NCBI GenBank assembly: GCA_036365145.1
Contig: JAEOAD010000015.1
Location: forward strand, 496,001-560,000
Source of the DNA: Orientallactaga sibirica
Lineage: Eukaryota; Chordata; Mammalia; Rodentia; Dipodidae
Reading direction: 5' to 3'
DNA length: 64,000 nt
The position numbers and the translations under genes were made by a program. Within the stretch, counting starts at the first letter, position 1. Each line of letters opens with the position of its first letter. The notes beneath the pieces are model-generated. The model saw only the letters and a program-made list of their open reading frames with translations. It searched no databases and was not told the origin of the DNA. Shown here piece after piece: positions 33,230 to 49,000 of the stretch.

Positions 33230-35490
33230 CACCTATTTCTTAGATAAAGATCAACACGTGCATTGCACAGAGGGATCAACCATACCATAGGTAAGGATGA
33301 ACACCTGCATTGCATAGAATTATCATCCATTCCTTAGGTGAAGGATAACACCTGAAATACACAGAGGTATAAACCATTCATTAGGTAAAGATAACCACCT
33401 CCATATCACAGAGGAATCTTCCTTTCCTTAGGTAAAGGAAAACACCTGCATTGAATATAGGCTTCTTCCATTCCTTAGGTAATATTAACACCTGCAATGC
33501 ACAGAGAGATCCTCCCATTCCTTGCATAAACTTGAATACCTGCAAGGAACAGGGGGATCATCCATTCCTTAGGTAAATATAAACACCTGCTTTTCACACA
33601 GTGATCATCCATTTCTTATGTGAAGGTGAACACCTGCATTGCATAGAGGGAACATCCATTCCTCAGGTAAAGATCAGCACCTGCATTGAACAGAGGGATC
33701 TTCCATTCCTTAGCTACAGGTCAACATCTGCACTGCACAGAGCATCATCAATTCCTTAAGTAAAGGACAATACCTGCCTGCCCCAGAGGGTTCAACCATT
33801 CCTTATATAAAGGTACACACCTGCATTGTACAGAGGGATCATCTTTTCCTAAGTTAAATGTAAACACTTGCAATGCACAGAGGCATCATCCATTACTTAG
33901 GTTTTTGTGAACACCTGTATCGCACAGAAGGATCATCCATTCCTTATGTAAAGATCAACACCTGCATTGAACAGAAGGATCATATATTTCTTAGGTAAAG
34001 GACAAAACCTGCATTGCACAGACAGATCATCCATTCCTTAGGTAAAGGACAGCACCTGCATTGCAGAGAAGAATCATTCATTCCTTAGGTAAAGGTAAAC
34101 ACCTCCATTGCACAGAAGGATCATCCTTTCCTTACGGAAAGGTAAACACCAGCATTGAACATGGGCATTTTCCATTCCCTCAGTAATAGTAAACACCTGC
34201 AATTCACAGAGGGATCATCCCATTCCTTACATAAACTTAAACAATTGCATGCACAGAGGGATCATCAATTGCTTAGGTAAAGGTAAACACGTGCCTTGCA
34301 CAAGGGGATCATCAATTCCTCATGTAAAGATCAACACCTGCATTGAACAGAGGATCATCCATTCCTTAAGTAAAGGTCAACACCTGCATTGCACTCAGGA
34401 AACATCCATTCATTTCGTAAAGGTAAGCACCTGCATTTAACAGAAGGATCTTCCATTCCTTATGTAATAGTAAACACCTGCAATGCACAGAAGGATATTC
34501 CATTCCGTAAGTAATTATAAACACCTGCATTGCACAGAGGGATCATCCATTCTTTAAGTAAATGTAAAACCTGCATTGATCAGAGGGATCATCCTTCCTT
34601 AGGTAAAGGTAAAGACCTGCATTGAAATCAGTTATCAGCCATTCCTTAGGTAAAGGTAAACACATGCATTGAACACAGGGATCATCCATTCCTTATATAA
34701 GAGAACACATCTGCTTTGAACAGAGGGATAATCTAATCCTTAGGCAAAGATCAACAACTGCATTTCACAGAGGGATCATCCCATTCCTTATGTAAAGGTA
34801 AACACCTGCATTGCACAGAGGAATTAAGCATTCCTTAGGTAATGGTAAACACCTGAATTGCACAGAAGGATCATCCATTCCATAGGTAACTGTAAAGACC
34901 AGCATTGAACAGAGGGATCACCCATTCCTTAGATAATGGTAAACCCCTGCATTGAACAGAGGGCTCATCTATTCTCTAGGTAAAGATCAACAACTGCATT
35001 GCAAAGAGGGATCATCCCACAACGTATGTAAAGGTAAAAACCTGCATTACACAGAGGGATCATCAATTACTTAGGTATTGGTAAACACCTGCATTGAACA
35101 GAGGTATCATCCATTCCTCATATAACGGTAAATGCCTGCATTGAACCGAGGGATCATCTATTCCTTAGGTAAAGGTCAACACCTGCATTGCATAGAGGGA
35201 TCATCTATTCCTTAGGTAAAAGTCAACACCTGCAAGGAACAGAAGGATGATCCATTCCTTAGGTAAAGGTCAACACCAGCATTGCAGAGAGGAATCTTCC
35301 ATTCATTAGGTAAAGATAAAAACCTGCATTGCACAGAGGAATCATCCTTTCCTTTGGTAAAGTTAAACACCTGCATTGAACACAGGCCTCTTCCATTCGT
35401 TAGGTAGTAGTAAACCCCTGCAATGCACAGAGAAATCACCCCATTGCTTAGGTAACGGTAAACACCTGCGTTGCACATAGGGATCATCCA
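33230..35490 (+). repeat. Higher-order block A, copy 3 with empty MaLR site
   Basis: Third copy of block A. At 34241-34260 it reads acaattgcatgcacagaggg with one catgc (34248-34252), which is the pre-insertion form of the MaLR target. Over about 140 bp left of the site, hand alignment with 14880-15019 shows about 8 differences. Confidence 0.8.
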
Positions 35491-37349
35491 TTCTGTAGGT
35501 AAAGGTAAACAGTTTCAATGCACTCAGTGATCATCCAATCCGTAGGTAAGGGTAAACACCTGCATTGATAAGAGAGATCATCCATTCCTTAAGTTAACGT
35601 AGAAGCCCTGGTTGAACAGAGGGAACATCCTTCTTTAGGTAAAGCTAAACAGTTGCTTTAAAAAGAATTATCATACATTCCTTAGATAACAGTAAACACC
35701 TGCATTGCACAGAGGGATCATCCCATTCCTTAGGTAAAGGTAAACACCTGCATTGTACAGAGGGATCATACATTCCTTAGGTAAAGGTAAACACCTGCAT
35801 TGCACAGAGGGATCATACATTCCTTAGGTAAAGGTAAACACCTGGTTTGCAATGAGAGATCATCCATTCTTTAGGTTAAGGTAAACACCGGCATTGAATA
35901 GAGGGATCATCCCTTCCTTAGGTAACGGTAAACACCTGCATTGAACAGGGGAATCATCTATTTCTTAAGTAAAGGTCAACACCTGCATTGCACAGAGTGA
36001 TCATCCATTCCTTATGTACAGGTAAACATATGCATTGAAGAGAGGGATCTTCCATTCCATAGGTAAATTTCAACACCTGATGGGCCCAGAGGGATCATCC
36101 ATAACTTATGTAAAGGTAATCACATGCATTGCACACAGGGAACATCCATTCCTTAGGTAATAGTAAAAACCTGCAATGCACAGAGGGATCATCAATTCTG
36201 AATGTAAAGGTAAACACCTACAATGCACGGAGTGATTGTCTATTCCTTAGATAAGGTATATACTTGCATTGCACCGGGGGATCATCCATTCCTTAAGTAA
36301 ATGTAGAAACGGGGTTTGGAGAGAGGGATCATCCTTCTTTAGGTAAAGGCGTACACCTGCATTGAATAGAGGGATCATCTATTCCTTAGATAAAGGTCAA
36401 CACCTGCATTGCACAGAGGGATCATCCATTCCTTAAGTAAATGTCAACAACTGCATTGAACAGAGGGATCATCCAATCCTTAGGTAAAGGTCAACACCTG
36501 ACTGGCCCAGAGGGAACATCCATACCTTATGTAAATTTAAACACCTGCATTGCACACAGGGAACATCCATTCCTTATGTAATATTGAGCACCTAAAATGC
36601 ACAGAGGGATCATCAATTGCGAAGGTAAATGTAAACACCTGCATTGCACAAAGGGATCATCTATTCCTTAGGTAAGGGTATACACCTGCATTGCACCTGG
36701 GGATCATCCATTCCTTAAGTAAAGGTAGAAATCTGGTTTGAAGAGAGGGATCATCCTTTTTTAGGTAAAGGCACACACCTGCATTTGAACAGAGGGATCC
36801 TCCATTCCTTAGGTAACATTAAACAACTGCATAGCACAGAGGGATCATCCATTCCTTAGGTAATGGTAAACACCTGCAGTTATCAGAGGGATCATCCATT
36901 CCTTAGATAACGGGAAACACCTGCATTGAACAGAGGGATCATCCATTCCTTAGGTAATGGTAAACACCTGCAATGTACAGAGGGATCATCCATTCCTTAG
37001 GTTTAGGACAACACCTACATTACACAGAGGGATCATACATTCCTTAAGTAAAGAACAACACCTGCAAAGAACAGAGGGATCATCCATTCCTTATGTAATG
37101 GTAAACACCTGCAATGCACAAGGGATCATCCATTCCTAAGACAAATATAAATACCTGCAATGCACAGAGGGATCATCCATTCCTTAGGTAATGGGAAACA
37201 CCTGCATTAAACAGAGGGATTATACATTCCTTAGTTTAATGTAAACACCTGCATTGAACAGAGGGATATTCCATTCCATAGGTAATAGTAAACACCTGCA
37301 TTGCACAGAGTATCATCCATTACTTAGATAAAGCCAAACACCTGCATTG

Positions 37350-38740
37350 AACACAGGGATCATCCATTCCTTAGGTAATGATCAACACCTGCATTGCACA
37401 GAGTGATCATCCATTCCTTATGTAAAGGTAACAAGCTGCATTGCACACAGAAAATATCCATTCCTTTTGTAAAGGTAAACACAAGCATTGACCAGAGGAA
37501 TCTCTCATTCCTTAGGTAATAGTAAACACCTGCAAAGCACAAGGGATCATCCATTCCTAAGACAAATATAAATACCTGCAATGCACAGAGGGATCATCTA
37601 TTTCTTAGGTCAAGCTAAAAACCTGCATTGCACAGAGGGATCATCCATTCCTTAGGCAATGGGAAACACCTGCATTGAACAGAGGGATCATACATTCCTT
37701 AGATAATGGTAAACACCTGCCTTGAAGAGAGGGATCACGTATTCCTTAGGTGAAGATCAACACCTGCATTGCACAGAGCGATCATTGATTCCTTAAGTAA
37801 AGTTCAACATCTGCATTGAACAGAAGGTCATGCATTCCTTACGTAAAGCAAAACACCTGCATTTCACAGAGGGATCTTCCATTCATTACGTAAAGACAAA
37901 CACCTCCATTGCACTGATGAATCATACTTTCCTTAGGTAAAGGTAAACACCAGCAATGACCATAGGCATCTTCCATTCCTTAGGTAATAATAAACACCTG
38001 CAATGCACGGAGGGATCATCACATTCCTTACATAAACGTAAACACCTGCAATGAACAGAGGGATCATCCATTCCTTAGGGAAAGGTAAACACCTGGGTTG
38101 CACAGACAGATCATCCATTCCGTACCTAAAGGTCAACAGCTGCATTTTACAGAGCGATCATCCATTCCTTAGGTAAAGGTAAAGAACTGCATTGCACAGA
38201 GAATTCATAAATTCCTTAGGTAAAGGTCAACACCTGCCTGGCCAAGAAGGATCATCGATTCCTTAAGTAAAGGCAATACCTGCATTTCACACAGGGAAGA
38301 TCCATTCTTTAGGTAAAGGTAAAGAACTGATTTGTACCGAGAGTTCATAAATTCCTTAGGTAACGGTGAACACCTGCATGGCCAAGAAGGATCATCGATT
38401 CCTTAATTGAAGGCAATACCTGCATTTCACACAGGGAAGATCCATTCCTTTGGTACAGGTAAAAACCTGAATTGAACAGAGGGATCTTCCATTGTTTAAG
38501 TTATAGGAAACACCTGGAATGCACAGAGGGATCATCCATTCTTTACGCAATGGTTAATACCTGCATTTTACAGGATCATGCATTCCTTAAGTCAAGGTAG
38601 AAACCTGCGTTGAATAGAGGGATTATCCTTCTTCAGGTAAAGGTAAATCCCTGCGTTGAACAGAAGTATCACCCATTCCTTAGACAATGGTAAACACCTG
38701 AATTGAACAGAGGGATCATATGTTCCTTAGGGATCATATG
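37350..38740 (+). repeat. Higher-order block C (related to 4200-5560)
   Basis: The order 'caagcattgaccagagg' (37482), 'gcaatgcacggagggatcatcacatt', 'ggccaagaaggatcatcg' and 'ttaagttataggaaa' repeats the order seen at 4357-5340. Partial copies follow at 40.5, 45.4, 50.3, 55.4 and 60.4 kb. The palindromic monomer is present at about 38726 but in a non-palindromic form (ggatcatatgttcc). Confidence 0.7.
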
Positions 38741-40229
38741 TTCCTGAGGGATCAACACCTGCATTGCACACTGTGATCATCCCATTCATTAGGTAAAGGT
38801 AAACACTTGCATTGCACAGAGGGATCACCCATTGCTCAGGTAAATGTAAACACCAGCATTGAACATAGGCATCTTCCATTCCTTAGGTAATAATAAACAA
38901 CTGCAGTGAATAGAGGGTCATCCCCCTCCTTACATGAGCGTAAAAAACTGCATTGAACAAAGGGATCATCCATTTCATGATAATGGTAAACACCTGGATT
39001 GAACAGAGGGATCAGCTATTCCTTAGATAAAGATCCACACCTACATTGCACAGGGGGATCATCCCATTACATAGGTAAAGCTAAACACCTGCATTGCACA
39101 GAGGGTTCATCAATTCCTTAGGTAAGGGTAAACACCCGTATTGCAGAGAGGGATCATCCATTCCTTAAGTAACTGTAAACACCTACATTGAACAGAGGGA
39201 TTATACATTCCTTAGATAAGGGAAAACACCTGCATTGAACAGAGGGATCACCTGTTCCTTAGGTAAAGATAAACACCTGCATTGACCAGAGGGATTGTCC
39301 CATCCCTTAGAAAAAGACAAACACCTGCATTGCACACAGGGATCATCCATTCCTTAGGTTATGGTAAACACCTGCATTGAACAGAGGCATCACCTATTCT
39401 TTAGATAAATATCCACACCTACATTGCACAGGGGTATCATCCCATTACTTAGGTAAACCTAAACACCTGCATTGCACAGAGGGATCATCAATTCCTTAGA
39501 TAAATGCAAACACCTGCCTTCCACAGAGGGATCATCTATTCCTTAGTAAAGGTGAACAACTGCAGTGCACGGAGGGATCATCCAATCCTTAGGTAAGTTC
39601 AACAGCTGCCTTGAACAGATGTGTCATTCATTCCTTAAGGAAAGGTCAACACCTGCCTGTCCAAGAGGGATCATCCCTTCCTTATGTAAAGGTAAACACC
39701 TGCATTGCACACAGGAAACACCAGTTCCTTTGGTAAAGGTATACACCTGCATTGAACAGACGAATCATCCATTGCTTAGTTAAAGGTAAACACCTGCATT
39801 GAACAGAGGGATCTTCCATTCCATAGGTAATAGTAAACACCTGCAATGTACAGAAGGATCATCCATTCCGGAGATAATGTTAAACACCTGCACTGCACAG
39901 AGGGATCATCCATTCATTAGGTAAAGGTAATCACCTGCATTGAACAGAGGTGTCATATATTCCATAGGTAAAGGTCAACATATTCATTGCACAGGGGGAT
40001 TATCCATTCCTTAGGTAAAGGTCAAAACCTGCATTGCACAGAGGGATCATCCATTCCTTAGGTATAGGGCAACACCTACATTGCACAGAGGGATCATCCA
40101 TTCCTTAAGTAAAGATGAACACCTGCATTGAACACAGGGATCACCCATTCCTTAGGTAATGGTAAACACCTGCAATGCACAAGGGATCATCCAATCCTAA
40201 GACAAATATAAATACCTGCAATGCATAGA

Positions 40230-43200
40230 GGGATCATCCATTCCTTAGGTAATGGGAAACACCTGCATTAAACAGAGGGATCATACCTTCCTTAGTTTAA
40301 GGTAAACACCTGCTTTGAACAGAGGGATCTTCCATTCCATAGGTAACAATAACACCTGCATTGCACAGAGGATCATCCATTACTTTTTTAAATTTTAAAC
40401 ACCTGCATTGAACACAGGGATCATCCATTCCTTAGGTAATGGTCAACACCTGCATTGCAAACACAGAGAATGCATCCATTCCTTTTGTAAAGGTAAACAC
40501 AAGCATTAACCAGATTGGACCTCTCATTCCTTAGGTAATAGTAAACACCTGCCATGCTCCAGCCCAGGATCATCCATTGCTAAGACAAATATAAATACCT
40601 GCAATGCACAGAGGGATCATCTATTCCTTAGGTAACTGTAAAAACTTGCATTGCACAGAGGATCATCCATTCCTTAGTCAATGGTAAACACCTGCATTGA
40701 AAAGAGGGTCATGTATTCCTTAGGTAAAGATCAACACCTGCATTGCACAGAGGGATCATTGATTCCTTAGGTAAAGTTAAACATCTGCATTGAACAGAGG
40801 GTCATCCATTCCTTACGTAAAGGACAACACCTGCATTTCACAGAGGGATCTATCCATTATTTATGTAAAGATAAACACCTCCATTGAACTGAGGAATCAT
40901 ACATTCCTTAGGTAAAGGTAAACACCAGCATTGAACATAGGGATCTTCCATTCCTTAGATGATAATAAACACAGCTGCAATGCATGGAAGGATCATCATA
41001 TTTCTTACATAAAGGTAAACACCTGCAATGAACAGAGGGATCATCCATTCCTTAGGGAAGTTAAACACCTTTGTTGCACAGACCTGCATTTCACAAAGGG
41101 ATTCATTCATTAGATAAAGATAAACACCTGGTTTGCACTGATGAATCATTTATTCCTTAGGTAAAGATAAACACCATCAATGAACATAGGCATCTTCCAT
41201 TCCATAGGTGATAATAAACACCTAAATTGAACAGAGGGATTACATTCCTTACATAAACGTAAACACCTGAAATGATCAGAGGGATCATCCATTCCTTATA
41301 AAGGTAAACACCTGATTGAACAGAAGTGATCATCCATTCCTTATGATAAAGGTAAACACCTGCATTGAACAGAAGGATCATCCATTCCTTAGTTAATGTT
41401 AAAAACCTGCATTGAACAGGGAATCATCTATTTCTTAAGTAAAGATAAACACATGCATTACACAGAGGGATCATCCATTCCTTAGGTAATTGTAAACACT
41501 ATCATTGAACAAAGAGATCTTCCATTCCTTTGGTAAAAAACTCCAATAAACAGAGGATCATCCCATTCCTTAGGTAAGGGTAAACACCTGCATTGGAACA
41601 GATGGATCATCCATTACTTAGGTAAAACAAGTGCGTTGAACAGAGGGATCATCCATTCCTTAGGTAAAGGTAAACAACTGTTTTGAACAGAGGGATCATC
41701 CATTCCTTAGACAAAGTAAACACCTGCATTGAACAGAGGGATCATTTATTCTTTAGGTAAAGTTTAACACCAGCTTTGCCCAGAGGATCATCACATTCCT
41801 TAGGTAAAGGTAAACACCTGAAAGACACAGAGGGACAATATATTCCTTAGGTAAGGATAAACACCTTTATTGAATAGAGGGATCATCTTTTCCTTAGGTA
41901 AGATCAACACCTTCCATTGCACAGAGGGATCATAACATTCCCTATGTAAAGGAAAACACCACAGAGTGATCATCCATTCCTTAGGTTAAGGTAAACACCT
42001 GCATTGAATAGAGGGATCATCCTTCCTTAGAAAAAGTAAAGACATGCATTGAACAGGTGAATCATTTATTCCTTAGGTAAAGGTAAACACCTGCATTGCA
42101 CAGAGGATCATCCCATTCCTTAGGTAAAGGTAAACACCTGCATTGTAAACAGGGATCATACATTCCTTAGGTAAAGGTAAACACCTGCATTGCACAGAGG
42201 GATCATCGGTTCCTTAGGTAAAGTTAAACACCTGGTTTGCACTGAGTGATCATCCATTGTTTAGAAAAATGTAAACACTTGCATTGAATAGATGATCATC
42301 CCTTCCTTAGATAATGGTAAACACCTGCATTGAACAGGGGAATCATCCATTTCTTAGGTAAAGTTCAACATCTGCATTGCACAGAGGGATCATCCATTCT
42401 GTAGGTACAGGTAAACACCTGCATTGAACAGAAGGATCTTCCATTCCATAGGTATCAGTAAACACCTGATTGCCCAGAGGATCATCCATAACTTATGTAA
42501 AGGTAACACCTGATTTGGACAGGGGATCATCCATTCCTTAGGTAATAGTAAACCCATGCAATGCACAGAGGGACCATCAGTTCCAAGGTAAAGGGAAACA
42601 CCTACAATGAACAGAGGGATTGTCATTCCTTAGATAAGGGTATACACCATTGCACTGGGGATCATCCATTCCTTAAGTAAATGTAGAAACGGGTTTGAAG
42701 AGAGGATCATACATTCTTTAGGTAACGGTAAAGACCTGCATTGAACAGAGGGATCATCTATTCCTTAGGTAAAGATCAACACCTGCAATTGCAGAGGGAC
42801 CATCATTTCTTAGGTAAAGGTAAACACCTGCATTGAACAGAGGGATCTTCCATTCTTTATGTAATGTTAAACACCTGCAATGCACAGAGGGATCATCCCA
42901 TTCTTAGATAAACTTAAACACCTGCATTGAACTGAAGGATCATCCATTCAATAGACAAAGACAAACACCTGCCTTGCACAGAGGATCATCCATTCCTTAG
43001 GTGAAGGTCAACTCCTGCATTACAAAAGAGTTATCATCCATTACTTAAGTAAAGATAAACAGCTCCATTTGACAGAGGAATCATCCTTTCCTTAGGTAAA
43101 GGTCATCACCTGCATTGAACAGAGGGATCATCCATTCCTTAGGTAAATGTAAACACCTGCAATGCACAGAGGATCATCAACTCCGAAGGTAAATGTAAAC

Positions 43201-46200
43201 ACCTCCATGCACCCATTCCTTAGGTAAACTTAAACATCTGCATTGAACAGGGGATCATCCATTCCTTAGGTAAATATAAAAACATTGCTTTGGGAGAGAG
43301 GGATCATCCATTCCTTATGCAAAGGTGAACACCTGCATTGAACAGAGGGACATCCATTCCTTAGGTAAAGTTACTCACCTGCATTGAACAGAGGGATCTT
43401 CCATTCCATAGGTAATGGTAAACACCTGGATTGCACTGAGGGATCATCAATTCCTTAGATAACGTTAAACACCTTCATTGAACCAGAGGGATCATCCATT
43501 CATTATGTAATGGTGAACATCTATATTGCAGAGAGGGATCATCCATTCCTTAGGTAAATGTAAACACCTGCATTGCACAGAGAGAACATCCATTGCATTT
43601 GTTTTTGTAAACATCTGCATTGAACAGAAGGATCTTCCATTCCGTAGGTAAAGGTAAACACCTGCAATGAACAGAGGGATCATCCATTCCTAAGACAAAT
43701 ATAAACACCTGCAATGCACAGAGGGATCTTCCATTCCTTAGGTAATAGGTGAACACCTGCAATGCACTGAATGATCATCCATTCCTTAGATAAAGTTAAT
43801 GACCTCCATTGCACAGAGTGCTCATCCTTTCCTTAGGTAAAGGTAGAAACCTGCATTGAACAGAGGCATTTTTGTTCTTCAGTAATAGTAAACACCTGCG
43901 TTGAACAGAGGGATCATCCATTCCTTACATAAACTTAAACACCTGCATTGAACAGAGGGATCATCCATTCCTTAGATAAAGGTAAACACTGCCTTGCACA
44001 GGGGATCATCCATTCCTCAGGTAAAGATCAACACCTGCATTGAACAGAGGAATCATCCATTCCTTAAGTAAAGGTCAACAATTGCATTGAACAGAGGAAA
44101 CATCCATTCCGTTTAGGTAAAGGTCAACACCTGACTGGAACAGAAGGATCTTCCATAACTTATGTAAATTTAAACACATGCAATGCACAGAAGGAACATC
44201 CATTCTTAAGTAAATTAAACACCTGCAATGCACAGAGTGATCATCCATTCTGAATGTAAATGTAAAACCTGCATTGATCAGAGGGATCATCCTACCTTAG
44301 GTCAAGGTATACACCTGCTTTGGTCCAGTTAGCATCCATTCCTTAGGTAAAGGTAGAAATCTGGTTTGAAGAGAGGTATCATCCATTCTCTAGGTAAAGG
44401 AAAACACCTGCTTTGAAAAGAGGATCATCCATTCCTTAGGTAACATCAACAACTGCATTGGACAGAGAGGGATCATCCATTCCTTAGGTAATGGTAAACA
44501 CCTGCAGTTATCAGATAGATCATCCATTCCTTAGATAACGGTAAACACCTGAATTGAACAGAAGGATCATCCATTCGTTAGGTAACTATAAACACCTCCA
44601 TTGAACAGAGGGATCATCCATTTCTTAGATAAAGGTAAACAACTGCATTGAACAGAAGGATCATCTATTCCTTAGGTAAAGATCAACACCTGCATTGCAC
44701 AGAGGGATCATATGTTTCCTTAGGTAAAGGTAAACACCTGCATTGCACAGAGGGATCATCCATTCCTTAGGTAATGGTAAACACCTGGATTGAACAGAAG
44801 ATCATCCATTACTTAGATAACAGTAAAACCTGCATTAAACAGAGGGATCATCCATTCATTAGGTAATGGACAACACCTGCATTGCACAGAAGGATCATCC
44901 ATTCCTTAGGTAAAGGTGAACACCTGCATTGCACAGAGGATCATCCATTCCTTAGGTAAAGGACAACACCTACATTGCACAGAGGGATCATCCATTCCTT
45001 AAGTAAAGATAAACACCTGCATTGAACAGAGGAATCATCCATTCCTTAGGTAATGTTAAACACCTGCAATGCAAAAAGGATCATCCATTCCTAAGACAAA
45101 TAGTAAATGCCTGCAATGCACAGAGGGATCATCCATTCCTTAGGTAATGGTAAACACCTGCATTAAACAGAGGATCATCCATTCCTCAAGGAAAGGTAAA
45201 CACCTGCATTGAACAGAGTGATCATCCATTCCATAGGTAAAGGTAAAAACCTGCATTGCACAGAGGATCATCCATTCCTTAGGTAAAGGTCAACACCTGC
45301 ATTGAACAGAGGGATCATCCATTCCTTAGGTAATGGTAAACACCTGTATTGCTTATGTAACACAAGAACATCCATTCCTTTGTAAAGGTAAACACAAGCA
45401 ATGACCAGAGGGATCTCTCATTCCTTAGGATATTCCATGCAATGTACAAGGGATCATCCATTCCTAAGACAAATATAAATACCTGCAATGAACAGAGGGA
45501 TCTTCCATTTCCTTAGGTCAAGCTAAAAACCTGCATTGCACAGAAGGATTATCCATTTCTAAGGCAATGTAAACACCTGCATTGAACAGAGGGATCATCC
45601 ATTCCTTAGGTAATGGTAAACACCTGCCTTGATCAGAGGGATCATCAATAACTTAGGTAAAGTCAACACCTGCATTGCACAGAGGGATTATCCATTCCTT
45701 AGGTAAAAGTAAACACCTGCATTGAACAGAGGTATCATCCATTCCTTAGGTAAATGACAACACCTGCATTTCCCAGATGGATTATCCATTCTTTATGTAA
45801 AGATAAACACCTCCATTGCACTGATGGATCATCCATTCCTTAGGTAAAGGTAAACACCTGCAATGAACAGAGAATCATCCATTCCTTAGGTAATAATAAA
45901 CACCTGCAATGCACGGAGGGATCATCCATTCCTTAACATAAACGTAAACACCTGCAATGATCAGAGGGATCATCCATTCCTTAGGTAAAGGTAAAGACCT
46001 CATGGAACAGAACGGATCATCCATTCCTTAGTTAAATGTCAACATCTGGATTTTACAAAGGATCATCCATTCCGTAGGTAAATGTAAACAACTGCATTGA
46101 ACAGAGAGTTTATAAATACCTTAGGTAAAGGTAAACACCTTCCTGGCCAAGAAGGATCATCGATTTCTTAAGTAAAGGCAATACCTGCATTTCACTCAGG

Positions 46201-49000
46201 GAAGATCCATTCCTTTGGTACAGGTAAAAACCTGAATTGAACAGAGGGATCTTCCATTCTTTAAGTTATAGGAAACACCTGGAATGCACAGAGGAATCAT
46301 CCATTCCTTACGCAATGGTTAATACCTGCATTCCACAGGATCACCCATTCCTTAAGTCAAGGTAGAAACCTGCGTTGAATAGAGGGATCATCCTTCTTCA
46401 GGTAAAGGTAAATACTTGCGTTGAACAGAGGTATCACCAATTCCTTAGACAATGGTAAACACCTGCATTGAACAGAGGTCATCATCCATTCCTTAGAAAT
46501 CAGTAAACACCTGCATAGAACAGAGGGCTTACCTATTCCTTAGGTCAAGATGAACACCTGCTTTTCACATAGAAATCATCCCATTCCTTAGGTAAAATTA
46601 ACCCCCTGCATTACCCAAAGGTATCATCCATTCGTTAAGTAAAGATAAACACCTGCCTTACACAGAGGGACCAACCATTCCTTAGGTAACTGTAAACACC
46701 TGCATTGAACAGAGGGATCATCCATTCCTTAGATAATGGTAAACACCTGCTTTTGAACAGAGGGACCATCTATTCCCTTCCTAAAGATCAACACCTCCAT
46801 TGCACAGAGGAATCATCCATTCCTTTGGTAAAGCTAAACACCTGCATTGCACAGAGGGATCATCAATTCCTTAGGTAAGGGTAAACACCTGTATTGCAGA
46901 GAGGGATCATCCATTCCTTAGGTAACTGTAAACACCTACATTGAACAGAGGGATTATACATTCCTTAGATAACGGTAAACACCTGTATTGAATAGAGGGA
47001 TCACCTGTTCCTTAGGTAAAGGCCCACACCTGCATTGACCAGAGGGATTATCCCATTCCTTAGATAAAGACAAACACCTGCATTGAACACAGGGATCATC
47101 CATTCCTTAGGTCATGGTAAACACCTGCATTGAACAGTGGGATCATCCAATCCTTAGATAAAGGTAAACACCTGCATTGAACCGAGGGATCATGTATTCC
47201 TTAGGTAAAGATCAACACCTGCATTTCACAGAGGGACCATCCTTTCCTTAGGTAAAGGTAAACACGAGCATTGAAAATATTCATCTTTCATTCTTTAGGT
47301 AATAGTAAACACCTGCAATGCACAGAGGTTTCATCAACTCCCGAAGGTAAATGTAAACACCTACCATGCACAGAGGGATCATCTGTTCCTTAGGTAAGGG
47401 TAAACACCTGCATTGCACAGCGGGATCATCCATTCCTTAAGTAAAGGAAAAACGTTGTTGGAAAGAGAGGGATCATCCTTCTTTAGGTAAAGGTAGACAC
47501 CTGAGTTGAACACAGGGATCATCCATTCCTTATATAACGTTACTCACCTGCATTGAACAGAGGATCATCAATTCCATAGGTAATGGTAAACACCTGGATT
47601 GCACAGAGGGATCATCTATTCCTTAGATAACGTTAAACACCTTCATTGAACAGAGGATCATCCATTCTTTAGGTAATGGTAAACACCTATATTGCACAGA
47701 GGCATCATCCATTCCTTAGGTAAAGGTCAACACATGCATTGCACAGAGAGAACTTCCATTACATTTGTAAAGGTAAACATCTGCATTGAACAGAAGGATC
47801 TTTCATTCCTTAGGTAAAGTAAACACCTGCAATGCACAGAGGATCATCCATTCCTAAGACAAATATAAACACCTGCACTGTTCAGAGGGATCTTCCTTCC
47901 TTAGGTAATAGTGAACACCTGCAATGCACTGAATGATCATCCATTCCTTAGATAAAGGTAATGACCTGCAATGCACAGAGTGGTCATCTATTCCTTAGGT
48001 AAAGTTAGAAACCTGCATTGGACAGAGGGATCATTGTTCTTTTGCAAAGGTAAACACCTGTGTTGAACAGAGATATCATCCATTCTTTAGGTAATGGTAA
48101 ACACCTGCATTGAACAGAGGTATCATCCATTCCTTAGATAACAGTAAACACCTGCATTGCACATAGGTATCATCCATTCCGTAGGTAAAGGTAAACAGTT
48201 GCAATGCACACAGTGATCATCCATTCCTTAGGTAAGGGTAAACACCTGCACTGATAAGAGGATCATCCATTCCTTAAGTAAAGGTCAAAGCCCTGATTGA
48301 ATGGAGGGAACATTCTTCTTAGATAAAGTTAAACACCTGCGTTGAACAGTATTATCATCCATTCCTTAAATAACAGTAAACACCTCCATTGCACAGACGG
48401 ATCATCCCATTCCTTAGGTAAAGGTAAACACCTGCATTGCACCAGGGATCATCCATTCCTTAGTTAATGGTAAACACCTGCATTGAACAGGGGAATCATC
48501 TATTTCTTAAGTAAAGCTCAACACATGAATTGCACAGAGGGATCACCCATTCCTTATATAATTCTATACACTATCATTGTACAGAGGATCATCCATTCCT
48601 TAGGTACAGGTAAACACCTGGATTGCACAGAGGATCATCCATTACTTAGATAGAGTTAAACACCTGAATTGAACAGAGGGATCATCCATTCCTTAGGTAA
48701 TGGCCAACACCTGCATTGCACAAAAGGATCATCCATTCCTTAGGTTAAGGTCAACACCTGCCTGGCCCAGAGGGATCATCCATTACTGATGAAAACCTGG
48801 TGAAAACATCTATTTTTTAAAGGTAAACACCAGCATTGAACAGAGGATCTTTCATTCCTTAGGTAAACACCTGCAATGCACAGAGGGATCATCCATTCCT
48901 AAGACAAATATAAACACCTGGAATGCACAGAGGGCTCATCCATTCCTTAGGTTACTGTAAACAGCTGCATTGAACAGAGGATCATCCATTCTTTAGATAA
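40230..49000 (+). repeat. 15-kb-offset duplicated block, copy 1 (irregular form)
   Basis: Matches 55145-64000 at an offset of 14.92 kb at the left end ('aatgggaaac' 40251 and 55168) and 15.01 kb at the right ('aacacgagcattg' 47261 and 62270). Segments 46130-47330 and 61140-62340 are almost identical. Elsewhere copy 1 carries many indels relative to copy 2, such as 'attactttttta' at 40378-40390 for 'attacttagata' in copy 2, and a shortened 'gaaaaacgttg' at 47450. Confidence 0.75.
40370..46120 (+). repeat. Irregular satellite interval 2
   Basis: Within duplicated copy 1, frequent single-base losses (gagggatc to gaggatc), small replacements and lost half-monomers appear, compared with the 55.3-61.1 kb partner. 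Monomer order is mostly retained, unlike interval 1. The change back to clean sequence is near 46120. Confidence 0.65.
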
